From positions 1 to 61,192 of the forward strand of contig CAMWPB010000022.1 of NCBI GenBank assembly GCA_947176065.1: 61,192 bases of DNA, in the 5' to 3' direction. Positions 26,343 to 33,615 of the stretch are shown in pieces; the first letter of the stretch is position 1; each line of letters starts with the position of its first letter. The notes beneath the pieces were generated by a model, which was given only the letters and a program-made list of their open reading frames with translations, had not been told where the DNA came from and searched no databases. The position numbers and the translations under genes were made by a program. This DNA is from an uncultured Lachnospiraceae bacterium. Lineage in GTDB: Bacteria; Bacillota; Clostridia; Lachnospirales; Lachnospiraceae.

Positions 26343-27272
26343 TTATGACATTATGGCGTCCGCATGCTTGCGGTACTGCAAGGGTGTGGTTCCCGTGTGC
26401 CGGCGGAACTCCCGCAGGAAATTCCCGAGATTATGATATCCGCATTCCAGACAGATATCCGTCACCGGCAGATCCGTTTTTTCCAGAAGCCGTTTTGCCT
26501 GCTTGACGCGGTAATCATTGATATAGGATACGGGCGAACAGCCGATCGCCTTTTTGAACAGCCGGCAGAAATACTGTTCGTTCAGATTTACCTGTTTGGC
26601 CAGATCGGATATGTAGATCCTGTCGTGATAGTTGTCCTTAATGTAGGAGAGGGCTGTCTTGACGCTCTCCACGCGCTTGTTGAAGTTTCTTTCCGCAGGA
26701 ATAAAAAGTCTGTGGGCGGAGAGGGTTGCGAGTATGTAGAGCAGGGAGGCTTTGATGTAGAGCTGGCTGGTCAGGTCGTCTGTCACCAGAGTGCGGTCGG
26801 AAGCGGAATCTTCCGTCATCTGGCCGAAAGCGTTCATAATTTCCCCGAAGGCGTTCTTAAGTGCGGCGAACGCGGCGTGCTGTGGTGTGATACACCTGGG
26901 GAAAAGGAGCTTTCCGTTCTGGATCGGTTTCACCAGATGAATCTGTGCCTCGTCGTAGGAGTCAAAGCTTAAAAGGCCGGGGGAGAAAACCACGGCGTCC
27001 TCCCAGTGGCTGTCGGCATCCTCCGCGATAATGCTGTGCAGCTCTCCCGGATTAATAAAGCAGAAGCATTCCGAACGGATCGGGAAGGATTCCATATTGA
27101 TTTCCAGACGGAATTTCCCGTTGCCGGAAAAATACAGAATCTCCGCCTCATCATGCCAGTGGTGTTTGACGAGAGGCCCTTTTCCTACGGTGTGGGTGCG
27201 GTATGCGGCGCAGGGAAAGGACTGTGTTCCGTGGGTCCGTATTTCTTTGAAAACATAGGACTGTTGATCCAT
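26343..27272 (-). CDS. AraC family transcriptional regulator
   Basis: The 309-aa regulator has an N-terminal cupin-type sensor (KHHWHDEAEILYFSGNGKFR near residue 35) and a C-terminal AraC double HTH (SDLAKQVNLNEQYFCRLFKK near 220 and ICLECGYHNLGNFLREFRRH near 275). It lies 94 bp upstream of the two GH13 genes in the same direction, so it probably activates them in response to an oligosaccharide; the inducer is unknown. Confidence 0.92.
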   Translation of the reverse strand: MDQQSYVFKEIRTHGTQSFPCAAYRTHTVGKGPLVKHHWHDEAEILYFSGNGKFRLEINMESFPIRSECFCFINPGELHSIIAEDADSHWEDAVVFSPGLLSFDSYDEAQIHLVKPIQNGKLLFPRCITPQHAAFAALKNAFGEIMNAFGQMTEDSASDRTLVTDDLTSQLYIKASLLYILATLSAHRLFIPAERNFNKRVESVKTALSYIKDNYHDRIYISDLAKQVNLNEQYFCRLFKKAIGCSPVSYINDYRVKQAKRLLEKTDLPVTDICLECGYHNLGNFLREFRRHTGTTPLQYRKHADAIMS

Positions 27273-27303
27273 CGTTGGAAAATCTCCTTATATGCTTATA
27301 TGA

Positions 27304-27353
27304 AAAAAGGGCTGCTGCTTTGGCAGACGATTGATCTGCTTTTGCAACAGCCC
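27304..27353 (-). terminator. Intrinsic terminator of the FliD-like gene
   Basis: In the minus transcript GGGCTGTTGC pairs with GCAGCAGCCC and is followed by a T run. It separates the FliD-like gene from the AraC-type gene. Confidence 0.7.
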
Positions 27354-27369
27354 GTGTATTTGTTTGAGA

Positions 27370-28710
27370 TTAACAGTAACTGTTAAACATCATACCGCTG
27401 TACGCGCTCGTGATATAGGGACTTGCGAAATTCTTTCCGGGATTCTTGTAAGCCACGATCACGTTGTTGACATAGTGCATCGGATCCAGGGAAACCTGAT
27501 TTGATTTTCGCAGGATGGAGTTCGTAAAGCCCTTCATTGACGAAAACGCTTCCTTGGCATCGTCGCTGGTCGCTTTCTGACGCAGCACATTGTTATCTAC
27601 TTCCAGCGTACCGTCCAGATTCAAATTCAATCCGGCGGAAGTAAGGCCCTTTGCGTAAACCCTTGCAACACTGCTCATCTCATGGAACAGGCGGTCGCTC
27701 TTGGGCTGCACGCCGCTGTATTCGGAAACAGCCCGCAGAAAAGAATTATATCCTCCCACCAGTGTGTTGATATTTTCAGCCAGTGACTCCACGTCGGTTT
27801 TAATACCGATCGAAGCGGTCTCCCCCTCCTCGCTGCTCACGCCCTTAAACTGTAATTCGTAGGTGTGATCCAGTGTGTAGTGGTTGGTAGTGGAAGAATG
27901 CTCCTCCCCATTTACCAGAAACGAGGCGTTTGCCGCAGGGGATGCGATGTAGTCAAGTCCCAGATAATCCACCACGCCCGCCGCTTTGCTGGTGCGCTGG
28001 TCGGAAATATGGAACTGCATCTTTTTTCCCTCTTTCAGGCCGGTGGCATCCGATTCCATCCGCAGGGCGGAACCGCCGTTTTCGTCGGTAATGACCTGGG
28101 CGGACATGCCGATGTTTGCATTGTTAATCAGACGGGACAGGCGCGCCTGCACATCCTGATTCGTGTCGCTGGCCTTAATGCTGAACTGAAATTCATAGCT
28201 TAAATCCTCGATCCCCACGTCGAAAGAATACGTGTTGGGAGCGAGCGCTGCAGGCTCGTCAGCGGGAAGGAATTTTCCGAGGTTTACCTGAGACGAAGCG
28301 AGACGGTTTACTTCAACCTCATAGGAGGGGAAGTCGTCGTCCGGCTTTTTGGAACCTACGTATTTTGCGGTAGCAATTTCCTCGTTGCTGGAATAAGCCA
28401 CTTTTTTATTCAGAAGCTCTTCCTCGTCGAGGCCGCCCAGAGACGCGATGGTATTGCGGAGCTCTCTGGCATTTTCCTTTATGCCTACTGCAAATTCCCG
28501 GGATTCCTTGCTGGTGTCCAGAATGAACAAAGGCGCTTCCTTGTTCATCTTGACAATCGAATTGTATACGCTGCGAAGCTCGCTCTTTTTATGGGTGTCA
28601 TAAGGCGTGCTGGACTTCGGCGCATAGGTCGTCACATAGAAATTGTAGACGTTTGATAAATTATTAATGGTGTTGTAAGCCATATGCCCTCCTTTCTTCC
28701 GTGAAAGCAT
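27370..28710 (-). CDS. FliD-like flagellar cap/hook-associated protein
   Basis: It has 446 aa, or 437 if started at the in-frame ATG at 28683; both starts have a good SD (AGGAGG at 8 bp, AAGGAGG at 4 bp). The C-terminal third matches the FliD_C pattern: SLAENINTLVGGYNSFLRAV, then DRLFHEMSSVARVYAKGL, GLNLNLDGTLEVDNNVLRQ. The N-terminus lacks the usual FliD signature (GLDTDSIV-type), so it may be a divergent or accessory cap protein. It has no signal peptide, as expected for flagellar export. No other flagellar structural gene is in the window. It ends in a single Cys. Confidence 0.6.
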   Translation of the reverse strand: MLSRKKGGHMAYNTINNLSNVYNFYVTTYAPKSSTPYDTHKKSELRSVYNSIVKMNKEAPLFILDTSKESREFAVGIKENARELRNTIASLGGLDEEELLNKKVAYSSNEEIATAKYVGSKKPDDDFPSYEVEVNRLASSQVNLGKFLPADEPAALAPNTYSFDVGIEDLSYEFQFSIKASDTNQDVQARLSRLINNANIGMSAQVITDENGGSALRMESDATGLKEGKKMQFHISDQRTSKAAGVVDYLGLDYIASPAANASFLVNGEEHSSTTNHYTLDHTYELQFKGVSSEEGETASIGIKTDVESLAENINTLVGGYNSFLRAVSEYSGVQPKSDRLFHEMSSVARVYAKGLTSAGLNLNLDGTLEVDNNVLRQKATSDDAKEAFSSMKGFTNSILRKSNQVSLDPMHYVNNVIVAYKNPGKNFASPYITSAYSGMMFNSYC

Positions 28711-28713
28711 AAC

Positions 28714-28752
28714 AGATACCTCCTGCGGCCATCCGTAGCCTGCAAGGTATCT
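28714..28752 (-). promoter_or_regulatory. Leader hairpin that partly hides the FliD-like gene's SD
   Basis: In the minus transcript AGATACC pairs with GGTATCT, whose GG belongs to the SD AGGAGG. The loop carries a second GGA (ACGGATGG), and two more GGA motifs flank it. GGA-rich leaders that cover the SD are the usual target type of CsrA, which controls flagellin translation in Firmicutes. CsrA control here is inferred. Confidence 0.45.
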
Positions 28753-28791
28753 TTAGTGGGCGTTCCTACTTAATACTATAATAGTAACTTT

Positions 28792-28821
28792 ATTTTATCA
28801 CTTTTTCCACGAAGAATGCAA
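28792..28821 (-). promoter_or_regulatory. Promoter of the FliD-like gene
   Basis: On the minus strand TTGCAT, 18 bp, TAAAAT, about 75 bp upstream of the first start codon. I see no clear sigma-D flagellar promoter. Confidence 0.45.
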
Positions 28822-28922
28822 CTATTTCCGGAATTATATTATATATCGAATGATGCGGTCATTTTATAAAGAGCTTTTTACGAAAAAAGTGAGAAATTTT
28901 GCGTGAAAATACCAAAAAGCGG

Positions 28923-28951
28923 TTGACTTAAGGCACGCCGTATGATATATT
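28923..28951 (+). promoter_or_regulatory. Promoter of rpmG-secE-nusG
   Basis: TTGACT, 17 bp, TATATT, about 100 bp upstream of rpmG. The rest of the gene-free stretch 28822-29050 is AT-rich and has no further structure that I can support. Confidence 0.75.
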
Positions 28952-29050
28952 GTGTGAGCGAGAAGAGAGTTAAGGTCTTTTTTTTATGCTCAAAAAATGA
29001 GAGATAGATATTAAGATCAAACGAATCGTAATACAGGTGGAGGTGGCGAG

Positions 29051-29200
29051 ATGCGCACAAGGATCACATTGGCATGTACGGAATGCAAACAGCGTAACTA
29101 CAATACGACAAAGGATAAGAAGACACATCCCGACAGGATGGAGACTAAGAAGTATTGCAGATTCTGCAAGAAGCATACCATGCATAAGGAGACGAAGTAA
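29051..29200 (+). CDS. rpmG: 50S ribosomal protein L33
   Basis: This 49-aa gene gives [20 protein letters not shown] at the N-terminus and [19 protein letters not shown] at the end. The two CxxC pairs (Cys 9/12 and 36/39) show the zinc-binding form of L33. It is the first gene of the rpmG-secE-nusG unit, with the SD GGAGGTGGCG before its ATG. secE starts 34 bp downstream. Confidence 0.95.
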   Translation: MRTRITLACTECKQRNYNTTKDKKTHPDRMETKKYCRFCKKHTMHKETK

Positions 29201-29234
29201 AATTTCGTCGCGTTGAAAAAGGAGATTTTGGATT

Positions 29235-29447
29235 ATGGCAGAATCAGCGAAAACAGATAAGAAAGCAGTCAGATTTTTTGACGGCGTGAAGGCTGAGTTT
29301 AAAAAGATCAGCTGGCCCGATAAGGATTCCCTCCTGAAACAGTCTGTTGCAGTCGTTGTTATTTCCCTTGTGGTAGGGGCAATTATCACAGTGTTGGATT
29401 TTGGTCTGCAGTACGGCGTCGACTTTATTACTACACTGAAATTTTAA
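29235..29447 (+). CDS. secE: Preprotein translocase subunit SecE
   Basis: The 70-aa protein has a short cytoplasmic amphipathic start containing FFDGVKAEFKKISWPDKDSL, the SecE signature, and one transmembrane helix (VVVISLVVGAIITVLDFGLQ, about residues 38-58). SecE clamps the SecYEG channel. It is located between rpmG and nusG as in most Firmicutes. RBS AAGGAG is at normal spacing. Confidence 0.95.
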   Translation: MAESAKTDKKAVRFFDGVKAEFKKISWPDKDSLLKQSVAVVVISLVVGAIITVLDFGLQYGVDFITTLKF

Positions 29448-29474
29448 GATTTTGGCGAGACAGGGAGGGTCCGT

Positions 29475-29993
29475 ATGGCAGAGGCGAATTGGTATGTTGT
29501 GCATACTTATTCCGGGTATGAAAATAAAGTAAAGGCCAACATAGAAAAAACGATCGAAAACAGACATCTGGAGGAAGAGATTCTGGAGGTCAGAGTGCCG
29601 ATGCAGGATGTGACGGAGCTGAAAAACGGCGCGCGTAAGACGGTTCAGAAAAAGATGTTCCCCGGGTACGTTTTGATTAATATGATTATGAATGACGACA
29701 CCTGGTATGTGGTGAGAAATACCAGAGGCGTGACGGGCTTCGTGGGACCGGGAAGTAAGCCGGTGCCGCTCACGGAGGCGGAGATGAAGCCTCTCGGCAT
29801 CAAGGTCGAGAATATGAGCGTCGATTTTGCAGAGGGCGACACCATTGCGGTGGTTGCGGGCGTCTGGAAAGACACCGTGGGCGTTGTGCAGAGAATCGAC
29901 TACGGCAAGCAGACGGCCACGATCAATGTGGAGCTGTTTGGCAGAGAGACTCCCGTGGAGATCAGCTTTGCGGAAGTCAGAAGTATGCGTTAG
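29475..29993 (+). CDS. nusG: Transcription termination/antitermination protein NusG
   Basis: The 172-aa protein starts with the NGN-domain motif NWYVVHTYSGYENKVKANIE. FPGYVLINM appears near residue 60, TRGVTGFVG near 84, and the C-terminal KOW domain (FAEGDTIAVVAGVWKDTVG, about 117-135). NusG binds RNA polymerase and links it to the ribosome or Rho. It sits 27 bp after secE with RBS GGGAGG. The spacing to rplK is longer than usual and is filled by a hairpin pair. Confidence 0.96.
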   Translation: MAEANWYVVHTYSGYENKVKANIEKTIENRHLEEEILEVRVPMQDVTELKNGARKTVQKKMFPGYVLINMIMNDDTWYVVRNTRGVTGFVGPGSKPVPLTEAEMKPLGIKVENMSVDFAEGDTIAVVAGVWKDTVGVVQRIDYGKQTATINVELFGRETPVEISFAEVRSMR

Positions 29994-30031
29994 ATATTTA
30001 TTCCGCGCGAGCGGTTTAGGTATAGGTGGGA

Positions 30032-30084
30032 GCTGGTTTAAAATGCTTCGCATTTAAAACCCGAGCTTGTCTTCGACAATCTCG
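30032..30084 (-). repeat. Double hairpin between nusG and rplK (element F)
   Basis: On the minus strand it reads CGAG-N-TTGTC-GAA-GACAA-N-CTCG and then GGTTTTAAATGC-GAA-GCATTTTAAACC (one central mismatch). Both hairpins have GAA triloops like the other copies, but the GAGT border is missing. It lies in the leader of rplK-rplA, so it could also act in regulation of these genes. Confidence 0.5.
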
Positions 30085-30144
30085 TAGATTGCAGCAGGCA
30101 GGTGGAAGAGGCGTCCGAACCACAATATTATAGGAGGTGCCGAA

Positions 30145-30570
30145 ATGGCAAAGAAAGTAGAAGGATACATCAAGTTACAGATCCCTGCTGGTAAGGCAAC
30201 ACCAGCGCCCCCGGTTGGTCCTGCACTCGGTCAGCACGGGGTTAACATCGTTGAATTTACAAAACAGTTCAACGCAAGGACAGCCGACAAAGGTGATGTG
30301 ATCATCCCGGTTGTTATTACGGTTTATGCAGACAGAAGTTTCAGTTTTATCACGAAGACTCCCCCTGCTGCGGTACTTTTAAAGAAGGCATGCAACATCA
30401 AGTCAGGTTCCGCTGTGCCTAACAAGACGAAGGTGGCTACCATCTCCAAGGCGAAGCTGCAGGAGATCGCGGAGATGAAGATGCCTGATCTGAACGCGGC
30501 AAGCGTTGAGGCGGCCATGAGCATGATCGCCGGTACTGCGAGAAGTATGGGTATCACAGTAGAAGAGTAA
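30145..30570 (+). CDS. rplK: 50S ribosomal protein L11
   Basis: The 141-aa protein has the L11 start [39 protein letters not shown] near residue 27, and the C-terminal rRNA-binding domain ending in [12 protein letters not shown]. It binds the GTPase-associated centre of 23S rRNA. RBS AGGAGG fits the ATG, and rplA follows by 13 bp. Confidence 0.97.
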   Translation: MAKKVEGYIKLQIPAGKATPAPPVGPALGQHGVNIVEFTKQFNARTADKGDVIIPVVITVYADRSFSFITKTPPAAVLLKKACNIKSGSAVPNKTKVATISKAKLQEIAEMKMPDLNAASVEAAMSMIAGTARSMGITVEE

Positions 30571-30583
30571 TGGAGGGTTCGAG

Positions 30584-31273
30584 ATGAAACACGGTAAAAA
30601 ATATCAGGAGGCGGCTAAGCTGGTAGATCGTACCATGCAGTACGATGCGGCCGAGGCGATTGCCTTAGTGAAAAAGACAGCAACAGCAAAATTTGACGAG
30701 ACTGTGGAGGTTCATATCAGAACCGGGTGTGACGGCCGTCATGCGGAACAGCAGGTTCGTGGCGCGGTGGTACTGCCTAACGGAACCGGTAAGACGGTTC
30801 GCGTGCTGGTATTTGCCAAGGGCGATAAGGTAAACGAGGCGGAGGCAGCGGGCGCTGACCATGTAGGCGGCGAGGAGCTGATCCCCAAGATCCAGAACGA
30901 AGGTTGGCTTGATTTTGACGTGGTGGTAGCAACCCCCGACATGATGGGTGTTGTAGGCCGTCTGGGTAAGGTGCTTGGTCCGAAAGGTCTGATGCCCAAC
31001 CCGAAAGCCGGCACGGTTACTATGGATGTGACGAAGGCAGTCAACGATATCAAAGCCGGTAAGATCGAGTACAGACTGGATAAGGCTAACATCATCCATG
31101 TGCCGGTAGGCAAGATTTCCTTCGAGGAGAGCAAGCTGCAGGAGAACTTTGATGCGCTTATGGAGGCGATTGTTAAGGCAAAACCCTCAGCACTTAAGGG
31201 ACAGTATCTCAGAAGCATTACGCTGGCAACTACTATGGGCCCCGGCGTAAAGGTGAATGTGGCGAAGTACTAA
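30584..31273 (+). CDS. rplA: 50S ribosomal protein L1
   Basis: The 229-aa protein matches L1: [20 protein letters not shown] at the start, then [16 protein letters not shown] near residue 66, [20 protein letters not shown] near 125 and [11 protein letters not shown] at the end. It forms the L1 stalk and often represses its own operon. Normally rplJ follows directly; here a terminator and a 15-kb accessory block come next. Confidence 0.97.
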   Translation: MKHGKKYQEAAKLVDRTMQYDAAEAIALVKKTATAKFDETVEVHIRTGCDGRHAEQQVRGAVVLPNGTGKTVRVLVFAKGDKVNEAEAAGADHVGGEELIPKIQNEGWLDFDVVVATPDMMGVVGRLGKVLGPKGLMPNPKAGTVTMDVTKAVNDIKAGKIEYRLDKANIIHVPVGKISFEESKLQENFDALMEAIVKAKPSALKGQYLRSITLATTMGPGVKVNVAKY

Positions 31274-31318
31274 GAAACAGAATGCCATACAGAGAACGGA
31301 ATACAGAGAAATAAAATC

Positions 31319-31355
31319 GGAGAGCGGTGTGCAGTGGCGTACCGTTCTCCTTTTA
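31319..31355 (+). terminator. Intrinsic terminator of rplKA
   Basis: GGAGAGCGGT pairs with ACCGTTCTCC (one G-T) and is followed by TTTTA. It marks the left border of the accessory block. Confidence 0.75.
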
Positions 31356-31375
31356 TGCTTCCACGCCCTGATTCA

Positions 31376-32665
31376 TCATGCTTCCAGAGGAAGCGTCAGG
31401 AGAAACAGCGCGCCGCCTGCAGGCGCGTCTGCGACAGTCAGCGTACCCCTGTGGGCGGAAACGATTTCTTTGGCTACCGCGAGTCCCAGACCGTGGTGCC
31501 CCTTTTCGCTTTTTGCCGTGGAAGAATCGGACTTTACGCGGTAAAAGCGGTCGAAAACCTTCCCCTTTTCTTCGTCGGGAATGCCCGGACCGTTATCCTG
31601 CACGCCGATGGAGATTTCCTTTTCGTAGGAACCCTCAGCGATGAACAGCAGTACAGTGCTTCCCGCGGGCGTGTAGGACAGCGCGTTGTGCAGAAAAATA
31701 TGACATACCTGTCGTATTCTTCCCGCGTCGCAGGCGCAGAGAGGCAGTTCGGCGTCGGGCAGGCGGATAGACAGCAGATGGCCGCTGTCGGCAGCCAGAG
31801 GCAGAAAGTTCTCGTAGATCTCGAGGAGCAGCGTCTGTAAATCGGTTTCTTCTATTCGCAGAATCAGTCCGTGGCTGTCGGCTCTGGAGAGGGTGAGAAG
31901 CTGTTCCAGCATGTCGGCCATCTGTGCCCCTTCTCTTGCGATCACCTGAAAAAAAACTTTCTGTTCCGGCGGCGGCGCTTTTTCGCAGGCGGAGGCGTTG
32001 GAGAGGATGACGGCCAGCGGTGTGCGCAGTTCATGGGAAACGCTGGCGATAAAGCGGTTCTGGCTTTCCTGGGAAGCGAGCAGCGGCTGCAAAAGCCGTC
32101 CCGTGAAATGCCAGCAGAAGAGCGCGAGGAGGCACAGGGAGGAGAGAAACAGAACAAGATAGAGGAACAGACTGCTTCTGATGCGGGTATAAAGCGGCTT
32201 CAGCGACTGTAAAAAGCAGACCTGGAGGATGTTGTCGTTTTTAATCAGCTGCTTTCGGTAACAGAGGATCTCGGGCAGAAAGCCATATCTGCCGACCGAA
32301 ACATCGGCATTTTTTTCCTGCGGATGCAAGGTGCGCCCGGCGTCCGGGGCAGAGAGATAGTGCGTGTATTCGGGAAGAAGCTGATTGGCGTGGTCACGGT
32401 TGTGGAACAGCTCTACGCCGTTGTCCCACAGATAGATGCGCAGGCCTGCGTTTTCTTCGTGGGAGGACAGCCATTGGGATGTGAGGACGGTCTGCTCGCT
32501 GATGGATTCATACACAGTGTACGACTGGCTGGTAAAAGAGGATAACTGCAGGGAAAACTGCTGTCTGACGGAAAAGTAAAAGCAGACGCAAAGCAGTACA
32601 GCCAGAAGAAGCGAGAGGACAGCGGTGAAAAGTCTGGTCAGTCGAAGCCGTACATTCTGATACAT
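31376..32665 (-). CDS. Sensor histidine kinase of the island two-component system
   Basis: The 429-aa kinase has transmembrane segments at about residues 10-32 and 170-192 (numbered from the ATG at 32665), with about 135 extracellular residues between them. The H-box is RFIASVSHELRTPLAVILSN (phospho-His near residue 210), the N-box is NALSYTPAG, and ATP-lid motifs are DNGPGIPDEEKGKVFDRFYR and HHGLGLAVAKEIV. The ATG at 32665 with AAAGGAG upstream is chosen over a GTG seven codons earlier. No recognised sensor domain is visible in the extracellular part. It is co-transcribed after the response regulator gene (42-bp gap). Confidence 0.92.
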   Translation of the reverse strand: MYQNVRLRLTRLFTAVLSLLLAVLLCVCFYFSVRQQFSLQLSSFTSQSYTVYESISEQTVLTSQWLSSHEENAGLRIYLWDNGVELFHNRDHANQLLPEYTHYLSAPDAGRTLHPQEKNADVSVGRYGFLPEILCYRKQLIKNDNILQVCFLQSLKPLYTRIRSSLFLYLVLFLSSLCLLALFCWHFTGRLLQPLLASQESQNRFIASVSHELRTPLAVILSNASACEKAPPPEQKVFFQVIAREGAQMADMLEQLLTLSRADSHGLILRIEETDLQTLLLEIYENFLPLAADSGHLLSIRLPDAELPLCACDAGRIRQVCHIFLHNALSYTPAGSTVLLFIAEGSYEKEISIGVQDNGPGIPDEEKGKVFDRFYRVKSDSSTAKSEKGHHGLGLAVAKEIVSAHRGTLTVADAPAGGALFLLTLPLEA

Positions 32666-32707
32666 GGGAACTCCTTTATTTTTCACAATGATGCAGTGCT
32701 TTCATAG

Positions 32708-33388
32708 TTACTGTTTTTCGGTATATTCCAGGTGGTAGCCATGACCGCGCCGGTTGACGATGGTGACGCGGCTGTCCAATGTTTTCAGGCGTTTGCGCAG
32801 GAAATAGATATAGTTATCCAGATTGCTGTTTTCCACGGAGGTGTCCAGCCCCCATACCTTGTGCAGCAGCACGGTGCGGTCAGCGGTTTTTTCGCCAGAC
32901 TGCAGAAGCAGGCGCATCAGCTCGCTTTCTGTCTGGGAGAGCGCGCATTTCCGGCTTCCGCACATAAGGCTGTTTTCCGCGCTGTCCAGAGACAGGTCGC
33001 CGTAGGAAACAGCGGTGCATGCAAAAGCGTTTTTGCGGCGGAACAGGGAGGCGATCCGGGCGGCCAGCTCCGAGTAGGCGAAGGGCTTTACCAGATAGTC
33101 ATCCGCACCCGCGTTCAGGCCTGTGACCCTGTCGTTTACTTCGCCGAGGGCGGACAGGATAATGACGGGTGTCAGATTTCCTCCGGCGCGGAGACTGCGC
33201 AGGATATGAAGGCCGTCCTCGCCGGGAAGCATGCAGTCTAACAGGATCAGGTCGTAAATACCCTGCCGGATATACAACGTGGCTTCGCCGCCGTCATGGC
33301 AGCAGTCCACATAGTGCCCGTCCTGCCGTAACTGCCAGGATACGGCGTGGCATAAGTCTTTATCGTCTTCAATAATCAAAATGTTCAT
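32708..33388 (-). CDS. OmpR family response regulator
   Basis: The 226-aa protein has a receiver domain (MNILIIEDDKDLCHAVSW; phospho-acceptor in LILLDCMLPGEDG near residue 52; Lys in LVKPFAYSEL near 102) and an OmpR/PhoB winged helix ending in SNLDNYIYFLRKRL and VNRRGHGYHLEY. OmpR regulators bind direct repeats with about 10-11-bp spacing. Just such repeats lie upstream of this gene and upstream of the divergent lipoprotein gene. The start is GTG at 33391 or ATG at 33388; the ATG is preferred for SD spacing (AGAGGAAA). Confidence 0.93.
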   Translation of the reverse strand: MNILIIEDDKDLCHAVSWQLRQDGHYVDCCHDGGEATLYIRQGIYDLILLDCMLPGEDGLHILRSLRAGGNLTPVIILSALGEVNDRVTGLNAGADDYLVKPFAYSELAARIASLFRRKNAFACTAVSYGDLSLDSAENSLMCGSRKCALSQTESELMRLLLQSGEKTADRTVLLHKVWGLDTSVENSNLDNYIYFLRKRLKTLDSRVTIVNRRGHGYHLEYTEKQ

Positions 33389-33427
33389 CACGGTTTCCTC
33401 TGTCTGATATCCGCAGTTCTTACGAAC

Positions 33428-33464
33428 AGTTTACCACATTTATTCTTTAAATAAATTCTAAATA
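33428..33464 (-). promoter_or_regulatory. Regulator boxes and -10 toward the two-component genes
   Basis: On the minus strand TATTTAG (33464-33458) and TATTTAA (33453-33447) are 11 bp apart, and TAAACT (33433-33428) lies 20 bp from the second box start. The same geometry occurs in the opposite direction at 33499-33546. It fits autoregulation by an OmpR-type protein. Confidence 0.6.
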
Positions 33465-33498
33465 GTTTGGCTTTTCGAAAATATTTTGTTTTGGAAGC

Positions 33499-33546
33499 TT
33501 CTTAGCGTTTTCTTAGAAGTTATTTAGAATGTTTTTTTATTATAAT
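33499..33546 (+). promoter_or_regulatory. Regulator boxes and -10 toward the lipoprotein/transporter genes
   Basis: TTCTTAG (33499), TTCTTAG (33510) and TATTTAG (33521) are spaced exactly 11 bp apart. TATAAT at 33541-33546 is 20 bp from the start of the last box, so the last box covers the -35 position. No good -35 exists, which is typical of an activator-dependent promoter. Confidence 0.7.
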
Positions 33547-33615
33547 AAGCACAGGCCGCCAAAATCATATGGAAAGCGGAAATTAGACAGACAGTTGTGA
33601 GGAAGAGAGGGCGAT

